Positions 33,146 to 42,493 are shown, numbered from the stretch's first letter. The stretch: 64,000 bases of DNA from UBA5436 sp050951845 (GCA_050951845.1 JBMNJV010000001.1:744001-808000); one strand, 5' to 3'. The notes: generated by a model from the sequence alone, not told the origin. Numbers and translations are program-made.

Positions 33146-34508
33146 GCTCTGTTAACTAAAGATGAAGAAAAAGAGATCTGAAAAGCAAACTGGCGAAACT
33201 TGAAGAAAATTTTCACCACAAACTTTTGAAATCAGATCAAGAGTAACAGAAAAAAGTGTGTAAGCAAAGAAAATTAGAAAATTAAGCACACAAAGTAATC
33301 TCAAAAAGAGATTGAAGAAGAAAATTGAAACTTGAAATCTGAATAAGCCTTAGGTAATCAAAAGGAACTTTTGTCTGGCTTTTTCGCTATATTTAGCTCC
33401 TGCCACTTGAGCCGGAGTAAGATTATTGAGCGAAGAATGCGGTTTAACAAAGTTATAAAAGCAAACAAAAAGAGCAATGAGTATGTTGGCAGATTCAAAA
33501 GACTTAAAGCCTCTTTTGGGTTTGTACCAAGCTTTAAACTGTCCGTTAAAGGCTTCAATGGGATTATTGTTAATCAGATCCTCAAAGCTTTCGACTTGGA
33601 TGAAATCGAGATCAGGAAAGAACCTGCGAGCGGGTTGTTGGTAAGCATAATAGCGATCCATAATAACAGCTTCCCGAGGTTTACCAAATTGTTCTTTGCA
33701 GCTATGTAACAAAGTATGAGCAGCGGTAGAATCTCTAAATTCAGAGATATGGAAATCCAAGATGACTCTGGTTTCAAAATCTAAAGCAAACCACACATAA
33801 TAATTCTTGCCATTGATTTTGATATAAGTTTCATCGAAGTGCCATTCATCAGAATCAGCAAGATTAAGTTGTTTCTTGTACGGATTGACAGCTTGAATTA
33901 TAGCTGGAGCAAATCTCTTACACCACTTATGGATAGTGACATGTGAGATTTTGATGTTGTGAACTAACCAAAGGTGTTGGCTAATCTTTCTCAAAGTAGA
34001 ATTGTCAAAGAAATAAAGAGTAAGAGCAGTGAAAACAAGATAAAAAGGATGTCTCATGCGTTTCATAGTAAACTCTTCTAAGTTAATTTGGCTGGAAGAA
34101 GCAGGTGGAATCTCAACTAACTTAGGCACGTTGAAACCATGGTAACACTTCTTATCGCCACATCTGAAGTTAGAATAGAACTGATATTCATGATGCAGGA
34201 AGGTAGCTTTCCCGCATTTAGGACAAGGAGGATATTTCCTGTAAGTAGTTCTTGATTTAATAGGTTTCGCAGGAGCCCATTGTCTTTTACAAGATTGACA
34301 CTGAAACTTTTGATATCCGTCTTTATCTTTGCCAAAGCGATGAAGATTATTAGAAAAACAGCGAGGGCAAATGAGGTTAAATGATGAGTTATTTGATATA
34401 CTTTTCATGAGATCTGAATTGTCCTTTCTCGGAGGTAAATGTTGTTTGGGTAAAAACATTCTACCAGAGGCTTTTCAGATCTCTTTTTAATTTTTAAGTT
34501 AACAGAAC
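33146..34508. mobile_element. IS6-like insertion sequence
   Basis: Ends are imperfect inverted repeats: left GGCTCTGTTAAC, with GAGATCTGAAAAGC further in; right, read on the minus strand, GTTCTGTTAAC, with GAGATCTGAAAAGC. GGxTCTGTT is the usual IS6-family end. A 9-base direct repeat AATGAAAAA flanks it (33137-33145 and 34509-34517), fitting a target duplication (8 is typical; the junction is ambiguous by a base). One transposase gene fills it. Confidence 0.85.
33350..34459 (-). CDS. IS6-like DDE transposase with two zinc ribbons
   Basis: A 369-residue transposase. N-terminal CPRCFSNNLHRFGKDKDGYQ followed by CQSC, then CPKC with CGDKKC, form two zinc-ribbon-like pairs, longer than in ordinary IS6 proteins. 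A helix-turn-helix (SHVTIHKWCKRFAP) precedes the DDE core: HFDETYIKINGKNYYVW, VIMDRYYAY and NNNPIEAFNGQFKAW with the first Asp, second Asp and Glu. The frame is intact, so the element may be active. Start is unsure: an in-frame ATG at 34406-34408 has AAAGGA 13 bases upstream and may be the true one. Confidence 0.88.
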   Translation of the reverse strand: MFLPKQHLPPRKDNSDLMKSISNNSSFNLICPRCFSNNLHRFGKDKDGYQKFQCQSCKRQWAPAKPIKSRTTYRKYPPCPKCGKATFLHHEYQFYSNFRCGDKKCYHGFNVPKLVEIPPASSSQINLEEFTMKRMRHPFYLVFTALTLYFFDNSTLRKISQHLWLVHNIKISHVTIHKWCKRFAPAIIQAVNPYKKQLNLADSDEWHFDETYIKINGKNYYVWFALDFETRVILDFHISEFRDSTAAHTLLHSCKEQFGKPREAVIMDRYYAYQQPARRFFPDLDFIQVESFEDLINNNPIEAFNGQFKAWYKPKRGFKSFESANILIALFVCFYNFVKPHSSLNNLTPAQVAGAKYSEKARQKFLLIT

Positions 34509-34533
34509 AATGAAAAATCATTGGAGGGATAAT

Positions 34534-35628
34534 ATGAAAAGATTAAGAATAGTTGTGGTTTTTATCCTGGTAATCGCTGTGTTAACTGCATGCGGAAAGA
34601 GTGAAAAGAAAGATTCCGGTCCGGCAGAAAAATCTGCAGACGCAGCAGAGAATGTGGCTGAAAAAGATGCTGATGCAAATAAAGATGCCGCTGAAGAGCC
34701 CGCAGACAAAGAGGATACGGAAACTAAAAAAGATGTTTCCATCGGGATTATCCAACTTGCACCGCATGAAGCCTTAGATAAAGGATATCAAGGTTTTGTT
34801 GACGGATTGGCCGAACGCGGTTATGTCGAGGGAGAAAATCTCAGTCTTGATTACAATAATGCACAAGGTGATCCGAGTAATGCTACGACCATCGCACAAA
34901 AGCTGGTTAATGCCTCCCCGGATTTAATCTTCGCAGTCGCAACTCAAGCCGCTCAGGCAGCAGCCAATCAGACATCGGAAATTCCGATTGTTATCACTGC
35001 GGTTACTGATCCGGAACAATCCGGTCTGGTTAAGTCCAATGATCTGCCGGAAACAAATGTAACAGGTACTTCGGATTTGACACCGGTCAAGGAACAAATG
35101 GAATTGATTAAGGAATTGATGCCTGAAGCAACCAGAGTCGGTGTTATTTTCAATTCATCGGAAGATAATTCGCTGATCCAGGCTAAGATGGCGGAAGATG
35201 CTTTGAAGGAACTGGGTCTGGAATATGTTGAACTGACGGTTTCCAAAACTGATGAAATTTCACCGGTAACCCAAAGTGCAGTCGGCAAAATTGATGTTAT
35301 GTATACGCCGACCGATAACCTGATTTCCAACAATATGACGGCAGTTACCAACATTACCAATCCGGCAAAAATACCTGTTGTTTGCGGTGAAGTAGCAATG
35401 CTTGAAGGTGGAGGTTTACTGACTTTAGGTGTAGACTATTATGAGCTGGGCAGACAAGCCGGAGAGATGGCTGCGGATATTTTAGACGGCAAATCGGTGC
35501 CTGCTGAAATGGCGATTCAATATCAAAAAGAATATTCATTCGCAGTGAATCCGGATTTGGCGGAAGAACTCGGTGTGACGATTCCTGCAGAAATGTTGGG
35601 AAAAAATAATTGGAAACAAGCGGAATGA
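34534..35628 (+). CDS. ABC transporter substrate-binding lipoprotein (TrpX-like), copy 1
   Basis: A 364-residue lipoprotein (lipobox LTAC) with an Ala/Asp/Glu/Lys-rich linker to about residue 65 and the ABC_sub_bind domain (PF04392 type): VSIGIIQLAPHEALDKGYQG, then GLAERGYVEGENL, and LTLGVDYYELGRQAGEMA. ATG at 34534 follows TGGAGGG; the frame opens at the IS boundary (34510). Family members next to this permease/ATPase pair import tryptophan or tyrosine-like compounds in streptococci (TrpXYZ). The IS6-like element ends 25 bases upstream, so any native leader has been separated from the gene. Confidence 0.88.
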   Translation: MKRLRIVVVFILVIAVLTACGKSEKKDSGPAEKSADAAENVAEKDADANKDAAEEPADKEDTETKKDVSIGIIQLAPHEALDKGYQGFVDGLAERGYVEGENLSLDYNNAQGDPSNATTIAQKLVNASPDLIFAVATQAAQAAANQTSEIPIVITAVTDPEQSGLVKSNDLPETNVTGTSDLTPVKEQMELIKELMPEATRVGVIFNSSEDNSLIQAKMAEDALKELGLEYVELTVSKTDEISPVTQSAVGKIDVMYTPTDNLISNNMTAVTNITNPAKIPVVCGEVAMLEGGGLLTLGVDYYELGRQAGEMAADILDGKSVPAEMAIQYQKEYSFAVNPDLAEELGVTIPAEMLGKNNWKQAE

Positions 35629-35651
35629 TTGGATTTCAACCTGACAGGGGT

Positions 35652-35790
35652 CTGCTCAAAAAACGGAGCTCAGCAAATCGAAATTTGCACAGCTCAAAAT
35701 TCTGAGCAGAAATAGGCTTTTTAAGCGAAAATCTGCTCAAAAAACGGAGCTCAGCAAATCGAAATTTGCTGGACTCAAAATTCTGAGCAG
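35652..35790. repeat. Tandem pair of 58-base hairpin repeats
   Basis: Units at 35652-35709 and 35733-35790 (81-bp period). Each begins CTGCTCAAAAAACGGAGCTC and ends TTCTGAGCAG, with an inner dyad around GCAAATCGAAATTTGC. Closely related to units at 12232-12568 and 63505-63562. Confidence 0.85.
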
Positions 35791-35836
35791 ATCCTGTTAA
35801 CAGGAATTTTAATTTGATTTATTAAAGGGAAAACAC

Positions 35837-36772
35837 ATGCAATTTTTATTGGCAATAGAGGGCGCAGTAGCTCAAGGTTTACTCTGGTCGATTTTGGCTT
35901 TGGGTTCATATATAACTTTCAGACTGTTAAATTTTACCGATATGACTGTAGACGGTTCGTTTACAACGGGTGCCTGCGTTACGGCAGTTTGTATTGCCAA
36001 TGGTGTTCCGCCGGTTCTGGCATTGTTAGTGTCTTTAACAGCAGGAAGTATAGCCGGCGGAATAACCGGCTTTCTCCATAATAAATTAGAAATTCCGGAA
36101 GTTCTGGCAGGAATTCTTACGCAAATTTCTTTGTATTCAATTAACTTACGTATTTTAGGCCGTGCCAATCAACAGCTTTTGCAATATGATACGATTTTCA
36201 AACAATTACAAAAAATGCTGGAGGCAATTGGCTTGAAATTAAGCAGCGATCGTGTAGCTATTATTATCGGTCTGATTTTTGTCACAATTGTGATTGTTGC
36301 TTTATATTGGTTTTTCGGTACCGAAATAGGTTCAATTATCCGGGCAACCGGTAACAATGAAGCGATGGTTCGGGCTTTAGGTCAAAATACGCAAAACACA
36401 AAATTTATCGCTTTAATAATTGCAAATTCCTGTATTGCTTTGGCAGGGAGTCTGGTCGGTATGTATCAGGGTGCGGCCGATGTGGGAATGGGAGCAGGAG
36501 CAATTGTGATCGGACTTGCTTCGATTGTAATCGGTGAAGTAATCTTACGCCGGGTTATTGCTTTCGGTTCAAAAATGATTGCCGTGGTAATCGGTTCGGT
36601 AATTTACAGAATTATCGTAGCTTTGGTCTTACAACTGGGTTTAAGCACCAACGATCTCAAATTGATTACGGCGATAATTGTTGCGCTGGCTTTGTTTTTG
36701 CCGAATGCAGTCAGCAAACATAATGCAAAAAAAGCCAGAGAATTGGCAGCGAAAGAGAGTAATAATGCTTAA
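35837..36772 (+). CDS. ABC transporter permease (TrpY-like), copy 1
   Basis: A 311-residue membrane protein with about eight to nine helices of the branched-chain-type permease family (BPD_transp_2). MTVDGSFTTGACVTAVCIA in helix 2 and TEIGSIIRATGNNEAMVRAL in the cytoplasmic loop are hallmarks of the COG4120 group that pairs with ABC_sub_bind proteins. It overlaps the ATPase gene by eight bases, so the two are translated together. About 210 bases with a hairpin-repeat pair separate it from the substrate-binding gene. AAAGGGAAAAC precedes the start. Confidence 0.9.
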   Translation: MQFLLAIEGAVAQGLLWSILALGSYITFRLLNFTDMTVDGSFTTGACVTAVCIANGVPPVLALLVSLTAGSIAGGITGFLHNKLEIPEVLAGILTQISLYSINLRILGRANQQLLQYDTIFKQLQKMLEAIGLKLSSDRVAIIIGLIFVTIVIVALYWFFGTEIGSIIRATGNNEAMVRALGQNTQNTKFIALIIANSCIALAGSLVGMYQGAADVGMGAGAIVIGLASIVIGEVILRRVIAFGSKMIAVVIGSVIYRIIVALVLQLGLSTNDLKLITAIIVALALFLPNAVSKHNAKKARELAAKESNNA

Positions 36773-37556
36773 AATTGAAAATTTGACCAAGACTTTTGAT
36801 CCCGGAACGGTTAATGAAAAGAAAGTAATTGATCGTCTGAATTTGCAAATCAGTGCAGGTGATTTTATAACTGTAATCGGAGGTAACGGTGCAGGAAAAT
36901 CTACGATGCTCAATTTGATTTGCGGAGTTTATCCTGCTGACGGCGGAAAAATAATTTTAGCCGGCAATGAAATTCAAGATATGCCTGAGCATCAAAGAGC
37001 TAAAGATTTGGGCAGAGTTTTTCAAGATCCTCTGATGGGAACAGCTGCAAATATGCAATTGGCGGAAAATCTTGCTCTGGCTTTTCGCCGCGGTAAACGT
37101 CGCGGCTTAAGCTGGGGAATTTTGGAAGAAGAGCGTGAACTTTATCAAAAACGTCTGGCAACTTTGGGACTTGGTTTAGAAGATCGTCTAAATGACAAAA
37201 TCGGGTTGTTATCCGGCGGACAAAGGCAGGCGGTGACTCTGCTCATGGCAACACTCAATGCCCCGAAATTGCTCTTGCTGGATGAACATACAGCTGCTTT
37301 GGATCCGAATACTGCGGAAACAGTTTTGAAGTTAACCGATCAGATTATCAGCGAACAAAACCTGACAGCTTTAATGGTAACTCACAATATGCAAGCCGCC
37401 ATTGATCATGGCAACCGCTTAATTATGATGGACAAAGGCACCATTATTTATGATGTCAGGGGTCCCGAAAAACAAAAACTTAGAGTAGAAGATTTATTAC
37501 GTCTATTCCAAGAACTTTCCGGTGGTGGCGGTTTCAGCGATAGTATGCTCGGATAA
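36765..37556 (+). CDS. ABC transporter ATPase (TrpZ-like), copy 1
   Basis: A 263-residue ATP-binding protein with Walker A GGNGAGKST, Q-loop region GRVFQDPLMGTAANM, signature LLSGGQRQA, Walker B LLLLDEHTAALD and the switch His in MVTHNMQAA. It belongs with the COG1101 group. ATG at 36765-36767 lies inside the last codons of the permease gene (AATAATGCTTAA), preceded by a GAGAG motif; the longer open frame upstream is overlap only. It powers the transporter made with the two upstream genes. Confidence 0.93.
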   Translation: MLKIENLTKTFDPGTVNEKKVIDRLNLQISAGDFITVIGGNGAGKSTMLNLICGVYPADGGKIILAGNEIQDMPEHQRAKDLGRVFQDPLMGTAANMQLAENLALAFRRGKRRGLSWGILEEERELYQKRLATLGLGLEDRLNDKIGLLSGGQRQAVTLLMATLNAPKLLLLDEHTAALDPNTAETVLKLTDQIISEQNLTALMVTHNMQAAIDHGNRLIMMDKGTIIYDVRGPEKQKLRVEDLLRLFQELSGGGGFSDSMLG

Positions 37557-37604
37557 TTGAAATGATCATGCCGGGCTTGCTGCAATTTTTCCAAAGGAGA
37601 TTTA

Positions 37605-39104
37605 ATGAAAAAACGAAATAAAAAAGTTTCAGAATTTACTTCTTTTTTAGAAAATCTGCCCGAAGATGAACTGAAAACTGTAAATGAATTTTTTCAGGAT
37701 TTTTCAAGACACTGTGCTCTGAACAAAAAGGGAACGGAATTGTTGCGAAAAGATTTTGAAAACGCATTATTATATTATCATTCTGTCGGTACTACTTTGG
37801 AGAAAGCTCTTGAATTGTTAAGCATTGAAAATCTTGGCGGTTTTTATATACGTCCGCCGATTCTCTGGTACACTCTTGACGATGCTGCCAAAATTTACCC
37901 GTTATCAATGAAACCGGGACAAATGGAAATGTTTCGTCTTTCCGTTAATTTGAAAGAGAATGTTATCCCTGAACTGCTTCAAATGGCTCTGAACTTTACG
38001 ATTAAACGCTTTCCGAGCTTTGCAACAACTGTAAAAAAAGGATTTTTCTGGCACTATCTTGATACTGCAAAGCGACGCTATATTGTAAAACCGGAAACGG
38101 GGCTTCCGTGTAAGCCGCTTAATATCTCCCGCAGTGCATCCCAGACATTCCGCGTCATTTGGTATCAAAATCGCATCAGTGTGGAATTTTTCCACATCCT
38201 TACTGACGGGGCGGGGGGCATGCAATTTCTGAAAGCACTGACAGCTGAGTATTTACGTCTGTGTGGAGTAATCAGTGATGAAGAAGGAATCATGAAACGA
38301 AATGATTTGCCCACAGCAGAAGAGATTGCGAATGAGTTTTTTCGTACGGAAACCACGGAGAAAAGCAACGGATTCATGGATATGCCGGCTACTCAGATGA
38401 GCGGTAAGCTCTCAAAAGTTAAGCCTTGCCAAGTCCTTCATTTCCGGATGAATGCCGCTGCTCTCAAAAAAGCTGCCAATGAACATGGGGCAACTATAAC
38501 GGCATATGTGTTATCGAAAATGTTTCTGGCAGCAAAAACGGCAACAGATGAATTGGCGGGAACGATCAACATTCAGGTTCCGGTCAATATGCGAAAGTAT
38601 TATCCTTCTGAGACTGTTCGAAATTTCTCACTTTACTGCGGAATTCGATTACCTATGACTGAGATTACAGACAGCCCCGAATTGATCCGGCAAATCACGG
38701 AACAGTTGAAAACAAAGGGCTCTCAAGAAGCAATGGGGGAAATGATGAATTCCGCCAGAAAAATAGTAAGTATGCTGCGCTTTATACCGCTTGTAATTAA
38801 ATCTCCTGCAGCTAAGGCAATCTATGGTTTTCTCAGCGACGGAATTTTCAGTACGAGACTTTCCAATATGGGAGTAGTTACCATGCCGCAGAAATACGCT
38901 GACCACATTGAGAGCATGGACTTTCTCCTCGGTCCTGCCGTATTGAACAGAGCAACCTGTACCATGATCACTTTCGGTAATACAGCCACACTTTGCATTA
39001 CTAAGATGACCGCTGATCCGTCCTTTGAAGAAGCACTGAACCGTCTTTTTTGTGAAGACGGAGTAATCCCCGATGTTGAAGGAAGTTCATTCTATGGAAA
39101 TTAA
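37605..39104 (+). CDS. Alcohol acetyltransferase/condensation-fold acyltransferase
   Basis: A 499-residue protein of the CoA-dependent acyltransferase/condensation superfamily: HILTDG (His197, Asp201, Gly202) is the HxxxDG catalytic motif, and later segments such as INIQVPVNMRKYYPSETVRN fit the family's DFG-like channel region. It resembles bacterial alcohol acetyltransferases and PapA-type enzymes, which transfer acyl groups to hydroxyls; substrate unknown. AAAGGAGATTTA precedes the ATG. The small membrane protein gene starts within its last codons, so the two act together. Confidence 0.8.
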   Translation: MKKRNKKVSEFTSFLENLPEDELKTVNEFFQDFSRHCALNKKGTELLRKDFENALLYYHSVGTTLEKALELLSIENLGGFYIRPPILWYTLDDAAKIYPLSMKPGQMEMFRLSVNLKENVIPELLQMALNFTIKRFPSFATTVKKGFFWHYLDTAKRRYIVKPETGLPCKPLNISRSASQTFRVIWYQNRISVEFFHILTDGAGGMQFLKALTAEYLRLCGVISDEEGIMKRNDLPTAEEIANEFFRTETTEKSNGFMDMPATQMSGKLSKVKPCQVLHFRMNAAALKKAANEHGATITAYVLSKMFLAAKTATDELAGTINIQVPVNMRKYYPSETVRNFSLYCGIRLPMTEITDSPELIRQITEQLKTKGSQEAMGEMMNSARKIVSMLRFIPLVIKSPAAKAIYGFLSDGIFSTRLSNMGVVTMPQKYADHIESMDFLLGPAVLNRATCTMITFGNTATLCITKMTADPSFEEALNRLFCEDGVIPDVEGSSFYGN

Positions 39105-39672
39105 AAATATCTATCCGACAGTTGAAAAACGAAAACTGATTCGACAAAATCTGATGCTTTATAGTAAGTGGAGTTTTATCTTTGCCGGACTGATTTGTGC
39201 AGTAATCAACCTTTTCACCGGCGGTAAAGCCTGGAGTATTGTTGTGATTTGGTCTATGTGGCTCGTCTGGTCGCAGCTGATTTCTCCCGACATGGTAGAA
39301 TACAACCGCATCAGCCAAACCATCAAGTTCATCATAAATTCTTGTGTCCTGCTCGGGCTCATTGACATTTTTCTGGCTCCCGGATGGTCGGTAAAGGTTA
39401 TTGTCATTATTTGCTTTTCAGCCTTGATCCTGGTTTCTGTTCTCTTCTTCACTGACTTTGAAACACAAAGACAGAACATGTTTCCGATGTTGAACTTTTG
39501 CACGCTCAGTCTTTTGGCTTCTATTGTCGGCCTTGTCATAGAACAGAACGAGGATACTTACTGGACTTTTGTCGTAATGGGGTCAATTGCCTTTTTATTG
39601 TTACTCGCCTTTATTGTTCTGCTCGGAAAGGATTTTCTGATTGAAATAAAAAAGCGGTACAGCTTGAAATGA
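39094..39672 (+). CDS. Polytopic membrane protein paired with the acyltransferase (DUF6320-like)
   Basis: A 192-residue protein with about six hydrophobic helices and no polar domain, ending in a basic tail (EIKKRYSLK). ATG at 39094 overlaps the end of the acyltransferase gene by eleven bases with GAAGGAAG just upstream. I recall DUF6320 proteins next to alcohol acetyltransferase genes, which fits. A membrane partner could deliver or export the acylated product; that is inference only. Confidence 0.7.
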   Translation: MEIKNIYPTVEKRKLIRQNLMLYSKWSFIFAGLICAVINLFTGGKAWSIVVIWSMWLVWSQLISPDMVEYNRISQTIKFIINSCVLLGLIDIFLAPGWSVKVIVIICFSALILVSVLFFTDFETQRQNMFPMLNFCTLSLLASIVGLVIEQNEDTYWTFVVMGSIAFLLLLAFIVLLGKDFLIEIKKRYSLK

Positions 39673-39698
39673 TTTTTAAAATATTCAAACATTTTTTG

Positions 39699-39727
39699 TT
39701 GACAGATGAAAAAGATAGGCTTAAAAT
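39699..39727 (+). promoter_or_regulatory. Vegetative promoter of the T-box-controlled ABC operon
   Basis: TTGACA (39699-39704), 17 bases, TAAAAT (39722-39727): a near-consensus sigma-70/SigA promoter. Transcription would start near 39734, just before the T-box leader. Confidence 0.75.
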
Positions 39728-39733
39728 GAACCA

Positions 39734-40048
39734 ACAATTGAATATTGCCAAAACCTTTGAGAAAGAAGAGTAAGTTTATCTTAACTTTGGACAGAGAGTT
39801 TCGCAAAGCTGAGAGCGAGATAAAGCGGATTTACTGAATGGGCTTTTGAGGGCGAGGAGAACGGTAAACAGTAAACCGTATTAATGAATCGGATTTGCAA
39901 ATTTACTCAGTAATACTCGACGGGGGACCTATCCGTTAGCATGGGGAAGGTATGATAGTACCGAGAGAGCACTGATTATCAGTGAAATTGGGTGGCACCG
40001 CAGAAGTGTTGACTTTTGTCCCAATGATTGGACAAAGGTCTTTTTTTA
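39734..40048 (+). promoter_or_regulatory. T-box riboswitch leader, apparent Trp specifier
   Basis: The conserved T-box GGGTGGCACCGC is at 39990-40001. It is followed by a terminator, GACTTTTGTCC (40011-40021) pairing with GGACAAAGGTC (40030-40040) and seven T. Upstream, Stem I shows AGAGAG and GCTGAGAGCG (the AG-bulge and GNUG apical motifs); the descending strand carries GAA then TGG (39839-39841) then G, the usual specifier context. TGG is the Trp codon, so uncharged tRNA-Trp would allow readthrough. Stem pairing was judged by eye. Confidence 0.88.
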
Positions 40049-40094
40049 TGCCTTTTGTCCAAACAAGCAAAATATTGTTTTGGAGGAAAAAAGA

Positions 40095-41351
40095 ATGAAA
40101 TCAACAATGAAAGACAAAGTAACTGCAATAATGAAACAAACAGCAGGCACAACAAAAACTCGCAGAATTACCGGAATGGTCTTAAGCATTTTGATGCTGG
40201 TCAGCTTGTTTGGCTTAGCAGCTTGCTCCGGTGACACAAAGAACACATCGTCACAAACTGATCCGAAAAATGAGTCATCGCAAACGACTGAACAGCAATC
40301 GGATATTGAAAAAGAAGTTGCCGAAAAGTCTGATGACATTGAAGATGAAACAAAAGATGTTGATGCGTCACAAAAAGATGTTGATGCGTCATCAGCTGAT
40401 CCGACGTCAAATACAAGTGATATTGTTGAAGGAAACTTTACCATCGGCATTTCACAATTTGCTCAACACGGTTCATTGGATAATTGCCGTGAAGGTTTCC
40501 TGCTCGGACTGGCTGAACAAGGTTTTGTTGAAGGTGAGAATCTGACGATTGATTATCAGAATGCCGGGGCTGAAATGGCTGTGGCATCGCAAATTGCCGA
40601 AACTTTTGTCGGCAAAAAATATGATCTGATTATGGCAGTGGCAACTCCGGCGGCGATGCATGCATACAATGCGGCAATGGATAAAAATATTCCGGTCATT
40701 TATTCGGCAGTCAGCGATCCGGTTGCGGCAGAACTGGCAAAACCGAATGGCGAATCTGTCGGCAATATTACCGGAACCAGTGATGCTTTGCCGGTTGAAG
40801 CCCAATTGAAGATGATACGTGAAATAATGCCTGATGCTGAAACAATAGGTATTATTTACACAACCAGTGAGACAAATTCCGAAGCGACAGTTAAAATTTA
40901 CGAAGAGCTTGCCCCGAAATATGATTTTAAACTTGTGATAAGCGGTATTGCGACATCGGCAGATATTCCTCTGGCAACTGACAACATCCTGACTAAAGTT
41001 GATTGTCTCAGCAATTTGACCGACAATACGGTCGTTGAATCATTGCCGACAATTTTGGACAAAGCTTTTGCAGCCAATATCCCGATTTTCGGTTCAGAGG
41101 TTGAACAAGTCAGTTTAGGTTGTTTGGCTTCTGAAGGCGTCGATTATATAACTTTAGGCAAAGAAACAGGTTATATGGCAGCTCAGGTTTTGCGTGGTGA
41201 AAAAACAGCAAATGAGCTGAATTTTGAAACGATCTCCGAATCATTTCTCTATGTGAATTCTGCAACCGCTGAAAAGTTAGGTATAGAAATACCCGAATCC
41301 ATGTCGGATCGTGCCTTGGAAAATTTCAGCGAAATCGGTGTTTTGAAATGA
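40095..41351 (+). CDS. trpX: ABC transporter substrate-binding lipoprotein (TrpX-like), copy 2
   Basis: A 418-residue lipoprotein with a long basic leader before the hydrophobic segment (lipobox GLAAC), a Ser/Glu/Asp-rich linker to about 115 and an ABC_sub_bind domain (FTIGISQFAQHGSLDNCREG; LAEQGFVEGENLTIDYQNAG; DYITLGKETGYMAAQ) parallel to the copy at 34534. GGAGGAAAAAAG precedes ATG 40095. It is the first gene behind a T-box leader with a Trp-type specifier, which makes tryptophan (or an indole precursor) the likely ligand, as for streptococcal TrpXYZ. The ligand itself cannot be read from the sequence. Confidence 0.85.
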   Translation: MKSTMKDKVTAIMKQTAGTTKTRRITGMVLSILMLVSLFGLAACSGDTKNTSSQTDPKNESSQTTEQQSDIEKEVAEKSDDIEDETKDVDASQKDVDASSADPTSNTSDIVEGNFTIGISQFAQHGSLDNCREGFLLGLAEQGFVEGENLTIDYQNAGAEMAVASQIAETFVGKKYDLIMAVATPAAMHAYNAAMDKNIPVIYSAVSDPVAAELAKPNGESVGNITGTSDALPVEAQLKMIREIMPDAETIGIIYTTSETNSEATVKIYEELAPKYDFKLVISGIATSADIPLATDNILTKVDCLSNLTDNTVVESLPTILDKAFAANIPIFGSEVEQVSLGCLASEGVDYITLGKETGYMAAQVLRGEKTANELNFETISESFLYVNSATAEKLGIEIPESMSDRALENFSEIGVLK

Positions 41352-41384
41352 GCTGAAGTCATCATGACGGAATGCAAGATACAA

Positions 41385-41533
41385 TTGAGGACTTAAATTA
41401 AAATTGAGAACTTAAATTGAGGACTTAAATTAAAATTGAGAATACAAATTAAAATTGAGGACTTAAATTAAAATTGAGAACTTAAATTGAGGACTTTAAT
41501 TAAAACTGAAAACTTTAATTAAAATTGAGAATT
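41385..41533. repeat. AT-rich degenerate tandem repeat between trpX- and trpY-like genes
   Basis: GAGGACTTAAATT / AAAATTGAGAACTTAAATT-type units of about 13-20 bases repeat roughly nine times with small changes. It lies inside the presumed operon. Confidence 0.8.
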
Positions 41534-41608
41534 TCGAATTGAACTGAAAGTGATACATCTTGAACTTAAAGCGAAACATCAGATTAAACAAAAGAAAGCA
41601 AATAAAAA

Positions 41609-42493
41609 ATGACTATATTAATTGGAATTTTCGAACAAGGTCTGATCTATGCCGTAATGGCATTGGGACTTTACATAACCTACGTAATTCTTGATTTACC
41701 GGATTTAACCGTTGACGGCAGTTTCCCGCTCGGATCTGCCGTCTGTGTTGCATTAATTGTAGCCGGGGTTAATCCGGTCTTAAGTCTGATTATTTCATTT
41801 TTTGCCGGAGTAATCGCCGGAATTATTACCGGAATTATTCATGTGAAACTGGGAATCAGAGATTTGATTTCGGGAATTATCGTGATGACCGGTCTTTATA
41901 CGATTAATCTTCTGATTGCAGGCAAATCGAATCTGCCGATTTTTGAAGCGACTACGATATTCAATAATAATTTATTGCATCAATTACCTGAAAGTTTCAA
42001 ACCGTATAGGGTACTGCTGGTTCTGATTCCGATTGTTATCATCTGTAAAATTGCTCTGAATCGTTATCTTCATACCAAAAGCGGTTTACTCCTGCGCTCA
42101 GTCGGCGATAATCAAAATCTGATAACGACTATGGCAAAAGATCCGGGCAATATGAAAATTCTGGGGCTTGCACTGGCCAACGGATTAGTCGCATTAAGCG
42201 GTGCAATTTTGGCACAACAACAGAGATTTTTCGAAGCATCACAAGGTACAGGTACTATGGTAATGGGCTTAGCAAGTGTCATTATCGGTATTCGGCTTTT
42301 TGCAAAAATAAAACAAATGTCATTTCCGCTGAAAGTAATTCTCGGATCGATAGTTTATAAAGCAATTGTAGCAATAGCTATTGCACTGGGTTTATCTGCC
42401 AACAGCCTGAAATTAATTACAGCAATTTTGTTGCTGATAATACTGATGATTAGCGAACACAGAAAAAAAGAACAGGTACAGCAATTTGATTGA
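41609..42493 (+). CDS. trpY: ABC transporter permease (TrpY-like), copy 2
   Basis: A 294-residue permease with about eight to nine helices, parallel to the copy at 35837: LTVDGSFPLGSAVCVALIVA in helix 2 and SGLLLRSVGDNQNLI in the cytoplasmic loop. The ribosome-binding site is weak (GAAAGC), with an AT-rich 257-base gap that includes a tandem repeat between it and trpX. With the flanking genes it forms a complete importer under the T-box. Confidence 0.88.
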   Translation: MTILIGIFEQGLIYAVMALGLYITYVILDLPDLTVDGSFPLGSAVCVALIVAGVNPVLSLIISFFAGVIAGIITGIIHVKLGIRDLISGIIVMTGLYTINLLIAGKSNLPIFEATTIFNNNLLHQLPESFKPYRVLLVLIPIVIICKIALNRYLHTKSGLLLRSVGDNQNLITTMAKDPGNMKILGLALANGLVALSGAILAQQQRFFEASQGTGTMVMGLASVIIGIRLFAKIKQMSFPLKVILGSIVYKAIVAIAIALGLSANSLKLITAILLLIILMISEHRKKEQVQQFD

